Numbered from the stretch's first letter, positions 54,393 through 63,721 are shown. The stretch: 64,000 nt of DNA from Vallicoccus soli (GCF_003594885.1 NZ_QZEZ01000001.1:1053685-1117684); one strand, 5' to 3'. The notes: generated by a model from the sequence alone, not told the origin. Program-made: numbers and translations.

Positions 54393-54404
54393 ATTCCGTC
54401 GTCA
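54393..54404. promoter_or_regulatory. ATTCCGTCGTCA motif, copy 2
   Basis: Shares TTCCGTCGTC with the other two copies and is 31 bases (about three helical turns) from copy 3, in the lrp-aldehyde dehydrogenase divergent region. Confidence 0.4.
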
Positions 54405-54423
54405 CGATGCCGTCACGTCCCGG

Positions 54424-54435
54424 TTTCCGTCGTCC
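54424..54435. promoter_or_regulatory. TTTCCGTCGTCC motif, copy 3
   Basis: Identical to copy 1 and located 17 bases upstream of the -35 of the proposed aldehyde dehydrogenase promoter. Confidence 0.45.
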
Positions 54436-54452
54436 GGGCTCTCCGGGACCGC

Positions 54453-54481
54453 TTGATGCCGCGTCCGGGCGCACCTAGGCT
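54453..54481 (+). promoter_or_regulatory. Candidate promoter for the aldehyde dehydrogenase
   Basis: TTGATG (54453-54458) and TAGGCT (54476-54481), 17 bases apart, 34 bases before the ATG. Both boxes fit the housekeeping actinobacterial pattern. Confidence 0.6.
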
Positions 54482-54515
54482 GCGCGACGCCGCACCAGCC
54501 CGGACAGGAGACCCG

Positions 54516-55961
54516 ATGAGCGACCAGCGCGTCCTGCGCAACTTCGTCGGCGGGGAGCACGTCGACCCCCGCGACGGCCGCACCTCCGACCTCGTCGACC
54601 CCTCGACGGGCGAGGTCTTCGCCACCGCCCCGGTCTCGGGCGCGGAGGACGTCGACGCGGCGTACGCCGCCGCCGCGAAGGCGTTCGAGGAGTGGGGGAG
54701 CACCACCCCCGCGGAGCGGCAGCGGGCCCTGCTGCGCATCGCCGACGCCGTCGAGGCGCGCGCCGAGGAGTTCGTCGAGGCCGAGAGCCTCAACACCGGC
54801 AAGCCGGTGGCGCTGACCCGCAGCGAGGAGGTGCCGCCGTCGGTGGACCAGCTGCGGTTCTTCGCCGGCGCCGCCCGGGTGCTCGAGGGCCGCTCCGCCG
54901 GGGAGTACATGGCCGGGCACACCTCCTGGGTGCGCCGCGAGCCGGTGGGCGTGGTCGGGCAGGTGACGCCGTGGAACTACCCGCTGATGATGGCGGTCTG
55001 GAAGATCGCGCCCGCGCTCGCGGCGGGCAACACGATCGTGCTCAAGCCGAGCGACACCACCCCGCTGAGCACGCTGCTGCTCGCGGAGGTCGCCGCCGAG
55101 CACCTGCCGCCGGGCGTCCTCAACGTCGTCTGCGGCGACCGGGCCACCGGGCGGCAGCTGGTCGAGCACCCGACCCCGCAGATGGTCGCGATCACCGGCT
55201 CGGTGCGCGCGGGCATGCAGGTCGCCGAGTCCGCCTCGCGCGACCTCAAGCGCGTGCACCTCGAGCTCGGCGGCAAGGCGCCCGTCGTGGTGTTCGACGA
55301 CGCCGACGTCGAGGCCGCCGCCGCCGGCATCGCCGAGGCCGGCTACTTCAACGCCGGGCAGGACTGCACCGCGGCCACCCGCGTGCTCGCGGGCCCGGGG
55401 CTCTACGACGACTTCGTCGCCGCGCTCACCGAGCAGGCGAGGGCGACGACGACCACGTACGAGGGCGGGCGCACCGACGAGGACGCGTACGTCCCGCCGG
55501 TCAACAACGCCCTGCAGCTCGAGCGGGTCACCGGGTTCCTCGACCGCGCGCCCGAGCACGCCCAGGTGACCGCGGGCGGGCACCGCCTGGGCGACCGCGG
55601 CTTCTACGTCGAGCCGACCGTCGTCGCCGGGCTGCGCCAGGACGACGAGATGGTGCAGAACGAGGTCTTCGGGCCGGTCATCACCGTCCAGCGCTTCACC
55701 GACGAGGACGAGGCGGTCCGGTGGGCCAACGGCGTGCCGTACGGCCTGGCCTCCAGCGTCTGGACCAAGGACTTCGGCCGGGCGATGCGCATGAGCAAGC
55801 GGCTGGACTTCGGCTGCGTGTGGATCAACACGCACATCCCCATCGTCGCGGAGATGCCGCACGGCGGCTTCAAGCACTCGGGCTACGGCAAGGACCTCTC
55901 GCTCTACGGCCTCGAGGACTACACGCGCATCAAGCACGTCATGGCCAACATCGAGGCGTGA
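54516..55961 (+). CDS. Gamma-aminobutyraldehyde dehydrogenase-type aldehyde dehydrogenase
   Basis: 481 residues, NAD(P)-dependent. GQVTPWNYPLMMAVWKIAPA, LKPSDTTPLSTLL, catalytic Glu250 in HLELGGKAPVVVF and Cys284 in FNAGQDCTAATRV. Resembles PatD-type enzymes that oxidise 4-aminobutanal (or 5-aminopentanal) after transamination of a diamine. ATG 54516 follows ACAGGAGACC. The stop overlaps the amidohydrolase GTG (GTGA). Specificity for C4 or C5 cannot be read from sequence. Confidence 0.9.
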   Translation: MSDQRVLRNFVGGEHVDPRDGRTSDLVDPSTGEVFATAPVSGAEDVDAAYAAAAKAFEEWGSTTPAERQRALLRIADAVEARAEEFVEAESLNTGKPVALTRSEEVPPSVDQLRFFAGAARVLEGRSAGEYMAGHTSWVRREPVGVVGQVTPWNYPLMMAVWKIAPALAAGNTIVLKPSDTTPLSTLLLAEVAAEHLPPGVLNVVCGDRATGRQLVEHPTPQMVAITGSVRAGMQVAESASRDLKRVHLELGGKAPVVVFDDADVEAAAAGIAEAGYFNAGQDCTAATRVLAGPGLYDDFVAALTEQARATTTTYEGGRTDEDAYVPPVNNALQLERVTGFLDRAPEHAQVTAGGHRLGDRGFYVEPTVVAGLRQDDEMVQNEVFGPVITVQRFTDEDEAVRWANGVPYGLASSVWTKDFGRAMRMSKRLDFGCVWINTHIPIVAEMPHGGFKHSGYGKDLSLYGLEDYTRIKHVMANIEA

Positions 55962-57562
55962 GCGGCACCCTCTTCCGCGGGGGCACCGTCCTCACGCTGG
56001 ACCCGGCGGCGCCGCGGGCGCGGGCGCTCCTGGCGCGGGACGGGCGGGTGGTCGCCCTCGACGACGACGCGCTCGAGCTCGCCGGCGCCGCCGCGGAGGT
56101 CGACCTCGGCGGCGGCTGCCTGCTGCCGGCCTTCGCGGACGGGCACGCCCACCCGTCGCACGGGGGCGTCGAGCTGCTCGACGCCCCCCTGCGCGACTGC
56201 GGCTCGGTGGACGAGGTCGTCGCGGCGGTGCGCCGGCACGCGGCGCAGCACCCGGGCGCCGAGTGGGTGCTGGGGTCCTCGTACGACCCCGCGCTGGCCC
56301 CCGGCGGCCGGTTCGACGCGCGCTGGCTGGACGCCGCGGTGCCGGACCGGCCGGTCGCGCTCACCTCGGCCGACCACCACGTGCTGTGGGTGAACACGGC
56401 TGCGCTGCGCCGGGCCGGCGTCGACCGCGCGACGCCCGACCCGCCCGCCGCGCAGGTCCTGCGGCGCGAGGACGGCGAGCCGCTGGGGACGCTCGTGGAG
56501 TGGGGCGCCATGGACCTCGTCCGCGCCCACCTGCCCGAGCGGGGCGAGGACGACCTGCGCCGCGGCCTGCTCCGGGCCTGGCAGCTGCTCGCCGACGCGG
56601 GCGTCGCCTGGGTCCAGGACGCGCTGTGCGGCCCGGACGACGTGCAGCGCGCGCTCGCCCTGTCGCGCGCCGGCGCGCTGCCGGTGCGCACCGACCTGTG
56701 CCTGCGGGCCGAGCCGGGCACCTGGCAGCGCCAGCGGGCGGGGTTCCGGGCGGCCCGCGACGCCGCCGAGGGCGACCCGCAGGTGTCCGCGCGCACCGTG
56801 AAGCTCTTCGCCGACGGCGTGCTCGAGGCGGGCACCGCCGCGCTGCTCGAGCCCTACGCCGGCGGCGGGTGCTCGCACCACGGGATGCCGGTGTGGGAGC
56901 CGGACGAGCTCGCCGCCGCCGCCGAGGCCTTCGACGCCGACGGGTTCGGCCTGCACGTGCACGCGATCGGCGACGCCGCCGTGCGCAGTGCCCTCGACGC
57001 CGTGGAGGGGGTGCGGCGCGCCCGAGGGCGCACCGCGCGGCGGCCGGTCGTGGCGCACACCCAGCTGGTCGACGACGCGGACCTGCCGCGCTTCGCCGCC
57101 CTCGGCGTCGTCGCGAACTTCTCGCCGCTGTGGGCCTGCCTCGACGCCTGCCAGACCGACCTCACGCTGCCGCGGCTCGGTCCCGAGCGCGGCGGGCGGC
57201 AGTACCCGATGGCCTCCCTGCTGCGCACCGGTGCCGTGCTCTCCTTCGGCTCGGACTGGCCGGTGTCCTCGCTGCGCCCGCTCGACGGGGTCGGCGTCGC
57301 GGTGACCCGCCGCACGCCCGACGGCGGCGAGCCGCCGGGGGGCTGGGTTCCGCACGAGCGCCTCCCGGTCGCCGCGGCCCTGTCGGCGGCGGTCCAGGGG
57401 CCGGCGTACCAGGCGCACGAGGAGCACCTGCGCGGCACCTTCGCCCCCGGGCTGCGTGCGGACCTCGTGCACCTCGACGCCGACCCGACCCGGGTGGACG
57501 CCCAGGAGTGGCCGGGCATCGGCGTGCTGGGGACGTGGGTCGCCGGCCGGCGCACCGCCTGA
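55958..57562 (+). CDS. YtcJ-like amidohydrolase
   Basis: 534 residues, amidohydrolase family 3. Metal-binding HxH in FADGHAHPSHGG, later His in GFGLHVHAIGDAAVRSALDA and PVVAHTQLVDDADL, and Asp in SFGSDWPVSSL. Members hydrolyse N-acyl amines, cyclic imides or formamides; the real substrate is unknown. Its start overlaps the aldehyde dehydrogenase stop, so it should act in the same pathway. It might release amines from acylated polyamines, which is inference. It converges with pucR. Confidence 0.85.
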   Translation: MSGTLFRGGTVLTLDPAAPRARALLARDGRVVALDDDALELAGAAAEVDLGGGCLLPAFADGHAHPSHGGVELLDAPLRDCGSVDEVVAAVRRHAAQHPGAEWVLGSSYDPALAPGGRFDARWLDAAVPDRPVALTSADHHVLWVNTAALRRAGVDRATPDPPAAQVLRREDGEPLGTLVEWGAMDLVRAHLPERGEDDLRRGLLRAWQLLADAGVAWVQDALCGPDDVQRALALSRAGALPVRTDLCLRAEPGTWQRQRAGFRAARDAAEGDPQVSARTVKLFADGVLEAGTAALLEPYAGGGCSHHGMPVWEPDELAAAAEAFDADGFGLHVHAIGDAAVRSALDAVEGVRRARGRTARRPVVAHTQLVDDADLPRFAALGVVANFSPLWACLDACQTDLTLPRLGPERGGRQYPMASLLRTGAVLSFGSDWPVSSLRPLDGVGVAVTRRTPDGGEPPGGWVPHERLPVAAALSAAVQGPAYQAHEEHLRGTFAPGLRADLVHLDADPTRVDAQEWPGIGVLGTWVAGRRTA

Positions 57563-57571
57563 GGGGACCCC

Positions 57572-59275
57572 TCAGCGGCGCACCGCGTCGAGGGCGAGCA
57601 GCGCGACGTGCAGCGAGAGGCACGACTCCACCCCGTCGAGGTCCACGCCGAGCACCTGCTCGACCTTGCGCAGCCGCTCGTAGAACGCCGGCCGGGACAG
57701 GTGGGCGGCCTCCGCCGCCGCGCTCTTGTTGCGCCCGTGGGCGAGGTACGTCCCCAGCGCCGCGACGAGCGCCGTGCCGTGCGCCTCGTCCCAGGCGAGC
57801 AGCGGGCCGAGCTCGCGCTCGACGTACGTCTGCAGCCGCGGGTCGTCGCGCAGCAGGTGCAGCAGGCCGCGGACGCGCACGTCCGGCAGCCGGTGGTACG
57901 CCCGTCCCGCCCCGCCACCCTGCGCCAGGGCGGCGTCGGCGACCTGGGCGGCCTCCTCGAGCGAGCGCCGGGCGTCGGTGACGGCCCCGACGGCGCAGCC
58001 GGCGGCGACCACCACCCCTCCGGCGTCCGGCCGGGCCCGTACGGCCGCCGCCAGCGCGGTGAGGACGTCGTCCTCGCGGTCGCGCGCGGACAGCGACAGG
58101 AGCATGCCGACCGCGTCGGGCACGCCCCGGGGCGCGGCCGCGTCGAGCGGCGCGGTCAGCGCGGGCACCCCGGCACCCCGCGCCGCGGCCGCGGCCTGCT
58201 CGGCGAGGTCGCGCAGCCGCTCCTGCACGTCGCGCGGAGCGGGGGAGCCGCCCGTGGGCGAGCCCGGTGGCGCCACGAGGCGCAGCACCACGCCGACGAG
58301 GCGCCGGCCCTCCAGCGGCACGCCGAGGGCCCGCGCCCGCAGGGCGACCTCGGCCCCGGGGGCGGCGTGGGCGAGCAGACCGGCGAGGAGCGTGCCGTGG
58401 GTGCGCCGCTCGAGCGACTCCTCGTCGCGGCGCACCAGCCGGTCCAGGGCCAGCGCCGAGGCGGCCCGCTCCAGGACGACCGCGAGGCGCGCCGGCGGCG
58501 GGCCGTCGCCCTCGAGGACGAGCACGAGGCGCCCCCAGTCCTGCCCGCGGGCGCCGACGGCCGTGACCAGCCACCCCTGCGCCGCGTCGTGCCCGGTCCG
58601 CCCGGCGTCGCCCGCGACGGCGGCGGCCGCCGCGCGCGAGCGCGCCTCCCACCGCTCGAGCAGCGCCTGCGGGTCCTGCCCCGCGGCGTCGTACGCGAGC
58701 ACCCGGTGCGCCAGGTTCTCGAGCACGACGGGCGAGCCGGCCATGCGCGCCACCTCGCGCAGCACCTGCGCCGCGTCGGCCCCCTCCACGGACAGCTCGG
58801 TGAAGGTGCGGTGGACCTCGTCGGTCGCCCGCAGCTCGGCCACCTGCGCGTCGACGATGCGCCCGTGCACCGCCTCGGTGACCGCGACGAAGGGCGTGGG
58901 CCGGGTCAGCGCGACGAGCGGCAGCGCGCGGCGCTCGCACCGCCCGGTGAGGGCCTGCGGGAGCCGCTCCCAGCGGCGGCCGAGCTCGACCGCGAGCCCG
59001 GCCGCCCCGACGTCGGCGAGGGTGTCGACGTAGCGGGCGAGCCCCTCCTGGTCGTCCGGCAGGCCGAGGCCGGTGGTGAGGACCAGCTCGCCGCCGGACA
59101 GCTCGCGGGCGATGTCGGGCACCTCGGCGATGTGCACCCAGCGGACGGGGCGGTCCAGGGCGGCGCCCGCGGCGGCGACGCGCGCCCCCGCCCGGCGCAG
59201 CGGCCCGAGGGCGAGCACCTCGCCGAGGGTCGGCAGGACGTGCAGGACGCCCAGGGCGGGGCCCGGCACCGTCAC
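57572..59275 (-). CDS. PucR family transcriptional regulator
   Basis: About 567 residues. An N-terminal purine catabolism PucR-like domain (VLHVLPTLGEVLALGPLRRA, then WVHIAEVPDIARELSGGELV), a middle GGDEF-like/CdaR region and the C-terminal HTH_30 (LGTYLAHGRNKSAAAEAAHL, then SRPAFYERLRKVEQVLG). Start chosen at GTG 59275; GTG 59269 is also in frame. Divergent from potD and convergent with the amidohydrolase, so it probably controls the transporter. Similar regulators sit in Streptomyces polyamine loci. Confidence 0.88.
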   Translation of the reverse strand: MTVPGPALGVLHVLPTLGEVLALGPLRRAGARVAAAGAALDRPVRWVHIAEVPDIARELSGGELVLTTGLGLPDDQEGLARYVDTLADVGAAGLAVELGRRWERLPQALTGRCERRALPLVALTRPTPFVAVTEAVHGRIVDAQVAELRATDEVHRTFTELSVEGADAAQVLREVARMAGSPVVLENLAHRVLAYDAAGQDPQALLERWEARSRAAAAAVAGDAGRTGHDAAQGWLVTAVGARGQDWGRLVLVLEGDGPPPARLAVVLERAASALALDRLVRRDEESLERRTHGTLLAGLLAHAAPGAEVALRARALGVPLEGRRLVGVVLRLVAPPGSPTGGSPAPRDVQERLRDLAEQAAAAARGAGVPALTAPLDAAAPRGVPDAVGMLLSLSARDREDDVLTALAAAVRARPDAGGVVVAAGCAVGAVTDARRSLEEAAQVADAALAQGGGAGRAYHRLPDVRVRGLLHLLRDDPRLQTYVERELGPLLAWDEAHGTALVAALGTYLAHGRNKSAAAEAAHLSRPAFYERLRKVEQVLGVDLDGVESCLSLHVALLALDAVRR

Positions 59276-59581
59276 GGGCGCGTCACGATCGGGGCTCAGG
59301 GTCGGCCACCTCCCACGGGCGGGGGCGCCCAGTGTGGCAGGGTGCGCGCGGGGCCGCGGAGTGCGCTCCGTCACGCTGGCGCACGGGGGCGTCGCGGACG
59401 GTGCGCCCGCTGGGCGGGTCAGGTTCCGGGCGTGTGGCGTTCCCGTTGCGGGACGGCCGCGACGCTGCGGAATCGCTTGTCCTGGCCCCGCACGGATGAC
59501 ACCATCGGCTCCCGTTCGGGCGCGGCACGACGGATGCCGCAGCCGGACCCGTACGCCGCACCACCGCCGGAGGAGCAGCCC
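59276..59581. promoter_or_regulatory. pucR-potD divergent intergenic region
   Basis: 306 bases with no gene I can support. Two small palindromes stand out: CCCGC-TGG-GCGGG (59406-59418) and TCCCG-TTG-CGGGA (59441-59453). A possible potD promoter, TTGTCC (59477-59482) and CACCAT (59500-59505), has 17-base spacing. The second palindrome is 24 bases upstream of that -35. AGGAGCAG just before 59582 serves potD. Confidence 0.45.
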
Positions 59582-60814
59582 ATGCGCGACCCCCACGCCC
59601 GCCCGCAGCGCGGGCTGCCGCCCCTGCCGCCGGCCCTCGCCGGCCTGCCGCTGAGCCGCCGGCGCTTCCTGCGCGGCGCGGCCGCGGGCGGCGCGGCGCT
59701 GGCCGGCAGCGGCCTGCTCGCCGCCTGCGGCACCGAGGGGACGGCGGCGGCGCCGCAGGACCAGGCCGCCCAGGACCGGTCCGACACCGACAAGCGCCTG
59801 ACGGTGTCCAACTGGCCGCTCTACATCGACGTCGACGAGGCGGACCCGTCGAAGCGCCCGACGCTCGAGGCGTTCACGGCGGAGACCGGCATCGAGGTCG
59901 ACTACACCGAGGACGTCAACGACAACAACGAGTTCTTCGGCAAGGTCCGGCCCCAGCTCTCGGCGGGGCAGGACACCGGCCGCGACGTCGTCGTCCTGAC
60001 GGACTGGATGGCCGGGCGGCTCATCCGCCTCAACTGGGTGCAGGAGCTGGACAAGGACAACCTGCCGCAGGTGACCGCGAACCTCCTCGGGGCCCTCGAG
60101 GACCCCGGCTTCGACCCGGGCCGGCGCTACTCGGTGCCGTGGCAGAGCGGGCTGACCGGCATCGCGTACAACGCGGCCCTCACCGGCGAGGTCCGCACCG
60201 TCGACGAGCTGCTGACCCGCCCCGACCTCAAGGGCAAGGTCACCGCGCTGTCCGAGATGCGCGACACGATGCTGCTGGTGCTGCGCAGCCTCGACAAGGA
60301 CCCCACCGACTTCACCGACGACGACTTCGCCGAGGCCGTCGACAAGCTCCAGCGGGCCGTGGACTCCGGGCAGATCCGCCGGTTCACCGGCAACGAGTAC
60401 GCGCAGGACCTCGCCGCGGGCAACATCGCCGCCTGCGTGGCCTGGTCCGGCGACGTCATCCAGCTGCAGCTGGAGAACCCCGACATCAAGTTCGTCGCCC
60501 CGGAGGAGGGGATGGCGCTCTTCAGCGACAACATGCTCGTGCCCAACCGCGCCCAGCACAAGAAGAACGCCGAGCGCTTCATGGACCACTACTACGACCC
60601 TGCGGTCGCCGCGCAGCTGGCCGCGTGGGTCAACTACATCTGCCCGGTCGAGGGCGCGCAGGCGGAGATGGAGAAGATCGACCCCGCCCTGGCGGAGAAC
60701 CCGCTGATCTTCCCCACCCAGGAGCAGCTGTCCCAGGCGTACGTCTTCCGCAGCCTGTCCGAGGACGAGGAGCGCTCGTACGAGGACCAGTTCCAGAAGG
60801 TCATCGGTGCCTGA
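59582..60814 (+). CDS. potD: Polyamine ABC transporter substrate-binding protein
   Basis: 410 residues, PotD/PotF family. The N-terminus combines twin-arginine SRRRFLRGAAAGGAAL with a lipobox LLAACGTEG (Cys about 59), so it is a Tat-exported lipoprotein. KRLTVSNWPLYIDVDE, YTEDVNDNNEFFGKVRPQL, DVVVLTDWMAGRLIRL and NYICPVEGAQAEM follow the family pattern. Binds putrescine/spermidine-like amines. ATG 59582 with AGGAGCAGC upstream. The stop overlaps potA by eight bases. Confidence 0.93.
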   Translation: MRDPHARPQRGLPPLPPALAGLPLSRRRFLRGAAAGGAALAGSGLLAACGTEGTAAAPQDQAAQDRSDTDKRLTVSNWPLYIDVDEADPSKRPTLEAFTAETGIEVDYTEDVNDNNEFFGKVRPQLSAGQDTGRDVVVLTDWMAGRLIRLNWVQELDKDNLPQVTANLLGALEDPGFDPGRRYSVPWQSGLTGIAYNAALTGEVRTVDELLTRPDLKGKVTALSEMRDTMLLVLRSLDKDPTDFTDDDFAEAVDKLQRAVDSGQIRRFTGNEYAQDLAAGNIAACVAWSGDVIQLQLENPDIKFVAPEEGMALFSDNMLVPNRAQHKKNAERFMDHYYDPAVAAQLAAWVNYICPVEGAQAEMEKIDPALAENPLIFPTQEQLSQAYVFRSLSEDEERSYEDQFQKVIGA

Positions 60815-61970
60815 GGCGGCGGGCGCCCCCGGCGTCGACCTGCGCCTGGAGGGGGTCACCAAGCGGTTCGGCCCGTTCACCGCGGTCGACGACCTCTCCC
60901 TCGTCGTGCCGGCGGGCAGCTTCTTCGCGCTGCTGGGCCCGTCGGGCTGCGGCAAGACGACGACGCTGCGCATGGTCGCCGGGCTCGAGGTGCCGACCGA
61001 GGGGCGGGTGCTGCTCGGCGACCAGGACGTGACCCGGGCGCGGCCGTACAAGCGGCCCGTGAACACGGTCTTCCAGAGCTACGCGCTCTTCCCGCACCTC
61101 GACATCTTCGAGAACGTGGCCTTCGGCCTGCGGCGGCGCCGCGTCAAGGACGTCGGCCCGCAGGTGGAGCGCATGCTCGAGCTCGTCGAGCTGGCCGGGT
61201 ACGGCCGGCGCAAGCCCGCGCAGCTCTCCGGCGGCCAGCAGCAGCGCGTCGCCCTCGCCCGCGCGCTCATCAACCACCCGCAGGTCCTCCTGCTCGACGA
61301 GCCGCTCGGCGCGCTCGACCTCAAGCTGCGCCGGCAGATGCAGCTGGAGGTCAAGCGGATCCAGACCGGCGTCGGGATCACGTTCGTCCACGTGACGCAC
61401 GACCAGGAGGAGGCCATGACCATGGCCGACACCATCGCGGTCATGAACCAGGGCCGGGTGGAGCAGATGGGTCCGCCGGCCGAGCTCTACGAGAACCCCG
61501 CCACCACCTTCGTCGCGAACTTCCTCGGCCAGTCCAACCTCCTGCGCGGGCGCGTGACGGGGCGCAGCGGCGACGACGTCCTCGTCGAGGTCGGCGGGCA
61601 CCGCCTCGCGGTGCCGGCGCGGCGGTGCGCCCAGGGGACCGACGCGCTCTGGCTGGGCGTACGGCCGGAGAAGGTGCACCTCGGGCGCGCCGGGGACGGC
61701 GCCGCGGCGGCGAACGCCCTGCCCGGCACGCTCGTCGACTCGAGCTTCACCGGGGTGAGCACGCAGCACGTGGTGCGCACGCCCTGGGGCCAGGACGTCG
61801 TGGTGTTCGCGCAGAACCTCGGGCGCGACGCCGGGGTGCGCCCGGGCGACGCGGTCGTGGTGAGCTGGGAGCCGCGGCACGGCTTCGCGCTCGACGCGGC
61901 GCAGGACGCCGCGGCGGGGGCGGACCTCGACGAGGACGCGGCCGCCCCGGTCGCGGCGCCGGTCGCGTGA
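60807..61970 (+). CDS. potA: Polyamine ABC transporter ATPase
   Basis: 387 residues. Walker A LGPSGCGKTTTLRMVAG, VFQSYALFPHLDIFENVAFG, signature LSGGQQQRVALARAL, Walker B LLLDEPLGALDLKLR, H-loop VTHDQEEAMTMAD and a C-terminal TOBE domain (LWLGVRPEKVHL). An Ala/Asp-rich tail follows. GTG 60807 lies inside the end of potD. Confidence 0.95.
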   Translation: MPEAAGAPGVDLRLEGVTKRFGPFTAVDDLSLVVPAGSFFALLGPSGCGKTTTLRMVAGLEVPTEGRVLLGDQDVTRARPYKRPVNTVFQSYALFPHLDIFENVAFGLRRRRVKDVGPQVERMLELVELAGYGRRKPAQLSGGQQQRVALARALINHPQVLLLDEPLGALDLKLRRQMQLEVKRIQTGVGITFVHVTHDQEEAMTMADTIAVMNQGRVEQMGPPAELYENPATTFVANFLGQSNLLRGRVTGRSGDDVLVEVGGHRLAVPARRCAQGTDALWLGVRPEKVHLGRAGDGAAAANALPGTLVDSSFTGVSTQHVVRTPWGQDVVVFAQNLGRDAGVRPGDAVVVSWEPRHGFALDAAQDAAAGADLDEDAAAPVAAPVA

Positions 61971-62887
61971 GCGTCACCGGTCACCTGCCGCCGGCGGGCG
62001 CCCGGCTCACCGGGTCGCCGGCGCCGCCGCGCGGCAGCCGGGCGGGCCGGCGCTGGGTGCCGTACGCGCTGCTGCTCCCGGGCCTGGCCTGGCTCGCGGT
62101 CTTCTTCGTCGCGCCGACCGTGCAGCTCGTGGCGACCAGCCTGTACGACCCCTCGGGCTCCCTGGAGACCGGCTACCGCGCCGCCTTCGCGGTGGGCAAC
62201 TACGCCTCGGCCCTCGCGGACTACGCCCCGCAGCTCGGGCGCTCCTTCCTCTACGCCGGCACGGCCACGGTCCTGGCGCTGCTGCTGGCGTACCCGCTCG
62301 CGTACACCCTCGCCTTCAAGGCCGGTCGCTGGCGCGGCGTGCTGCTCGTGCTCGTCATCGCGCCGTTCTTCACGAGCTTCCTGCTGCGCACCCTCGCCTG
62401 GACCACGGTCCTGGCGGACAACGGCTGGGTCGTCGACGTGCTGCGCGCGCTGGGGGTGGTGCCGGAGGGCGGGCGGCTGCTCGCGACGCCCGTCGCGGTC
62501 GTGACCGGCCTGACCTACAACTTCCTGCCGTTCATGGTGCTGCCGCTCTACGCCTCGCTCGAGCGCCTGGACCACCGCCTCGTCGAGGCGGCCGGCGACC
62601 TGTACGCGGGCGCGTGGACCGCGTTCCGGAAGGTCACCTTCCCGCTGTCGCTGCCGGGCGTGGTCGCGGGCACGCTGCTGACGTTCATCCCGGCGGCGGG
62701 GGACTACATCAACGCCGAGCTCCTCGGGACGCCGAACCAGTACATGCTCGGCAACGTCATCGACAGCTCGTTCCTCGTCCGGCTGGACTACCCGGAGGCG
62801 GCCGCCCTGTCCTGCGTCCTCATGGTCAGCATCGTCGTGCTCGTCAGCCTGTACGTGCGCCGCGCCGGCACCGAGGAGCTGGTGTGA
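61967..62887 (+). CDS. potB: Polyamine ABC transporter permease (PotB-type)
   Basis: 306 residues, about six spans; YALLLPGLAWLAVFFVAPTV at the start, APFFTSFLLRTLAWTTVLAD and the EAA loop LVEAAGDLYAGAWTAFRKVT. The GTG overlaps potA by four bases. Confidence 0.94.
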   Translation: MSVTGHLPPAGARLTGSPAPPRGSRAGRRWVPYALLLPGLAWLAVFFVAPTVQLVATSLYDPSGSLETGYRAAFAVGNYASALADYAPQLGRSFLYAGTATVLALLLAYPLAYTLAFKAGRWRGVLLVLVIAPFFTSFLLRTLAWTTVLADNGWVVDVLRALGVVPEGGRLLATPVAVVTGLTYNFLPFMVLPLYASLERLDHRLVEAAGDLYAGAWTAFRKVTFPLSLPGVVAGTLLTFIPAAGDYINAELLGTPNQYMLGNVIDSSFLVRLDYPEAAALSCVLMVSIVVLVSLYVRRAGTEELV

Positions 62888-63684
62888 GCGGGCTGCGCCG
62901 CTGGGCGGGGGACCACCTCGTCCAGGTGGCCGCCGGGCTGGTGCTGCTCTACATGTGCCTGCCCGTGCTCGTGGTCGTCGCGCTGTCGTTCAACGAGCCG
63001 CGGGGCCGGCTGAGCTACGTGTTCGGCGGCTTCACCCTCGACAACTGGCTCGATCCCTGCGCGGCGCCGGGCATGTGCGCCGCGCTGGGCACGAGCCTGC
63101 GGATCGCGTTCCTGGCGACCGTCGTGAGCACGCTGCTCGGCACGCTCATGGCCTTCGCGCTGGGCCGGCACCGCTTCCGCGGGCGCGGCTCCACGAACCT
63201 GCTGGTGTTCCTGCCCATGGCGACCCCCGAGGTGGTCATGGGGTCCTCGCTGCTGACGCTGTTCGTCGCGGCCGGGGCGCAGCCGGGCTTCTGGACGATC
63301 CTCATCGCCCACGTCATGTTCTGCGTCAGCTTCGTCGTCGTGACCGTCAAGGCACGGGTCGCGGGGCTGGACCCGCGGATCGAGCAGGCGGCCATGGACC
63401 TGTACGCCACCGAGTGGCAGACCTTCGTCCGGGTCACGCTCCCGCTCGTGGCGCCGGGCATCGCCGCCGCCGCGATGCTCGCCTTCTCGCTGTCGTTCGA
63501 CGACTTCATCGTCACGAACTTCAACTCCGGGCGGACCGTGACCTTCCCGCTGTACGTCTGGGGCGCCGCCCAGCGCGGCATCCCGGTGCAGGTCAACGTG
63601 GTCGGGGCGGCCATGTTCCTCATCGCCCTGCTGCTCGTGGTGGGCGGGCAGGTGGCGTCGCGGCGCCGGCACGCCACCCGCTGA
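62884..63684 (+). CDS. potC: Polyamine ABC transporter permease (PotC-type)
   Basis: 266 residues, about six spans; LPVLVVVALSFNEPRGRLSY, FLPMATPEVVMGSSLLTLFV and the EAA loop IEQAAMDLYATEWQTFVRVT, with SFDDFIVTNFNSG near the end. Overlaps potB by four bases. No obvious terminator before the rRNA promoter that starts nine bases later. Confidence 0.94.
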   Translation: MSGLRRWAGDHLVQVAAGLVLLYMCLPVLVVVALSFNEPRGRLSYVFGGFTLDNWLDPCAAPGMCAALGTSLRIAFLATVVSTLLGTLMAFALGRHRFRGRGSTNLLVFLPMATPEVVMGSSLLTLFVAAGAQPGFWTILIAHVMFCVSFVVVTVKARVAGLDPRIEQAAMDLYATEWQTFVRVTLPLVAPGIAAAAMLAFSLSFDDFIVTNFNSGRTVTFPLYVWGAAQRGIPVQVNVVGAAMFLIALLLVVGGQVASRRRHATR

Positions 63685-63692
63685 CCCCCGGT

Positions 63693-63721
63693 TTGACTCC
63701 GGCGGGACAGGTGCGTATGGT
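63693..63721 (+). promoter_or_regulatory. rRNA operon promoter P1
   Basis: TTGACT (63693-63698) and TATGGT (63716-63721), 17 bases apart. A hairpin CCGCCCCT/AGGGGCGG lies downstream at 63803-63822. Confidence 0.7.

Noticed and set aside
57572..61066. PucR as a 1164-residue protein
   Set aside because: The upstream 600 codons are antisense to potD and potA; the PucR domain starts just after GTG 59275.
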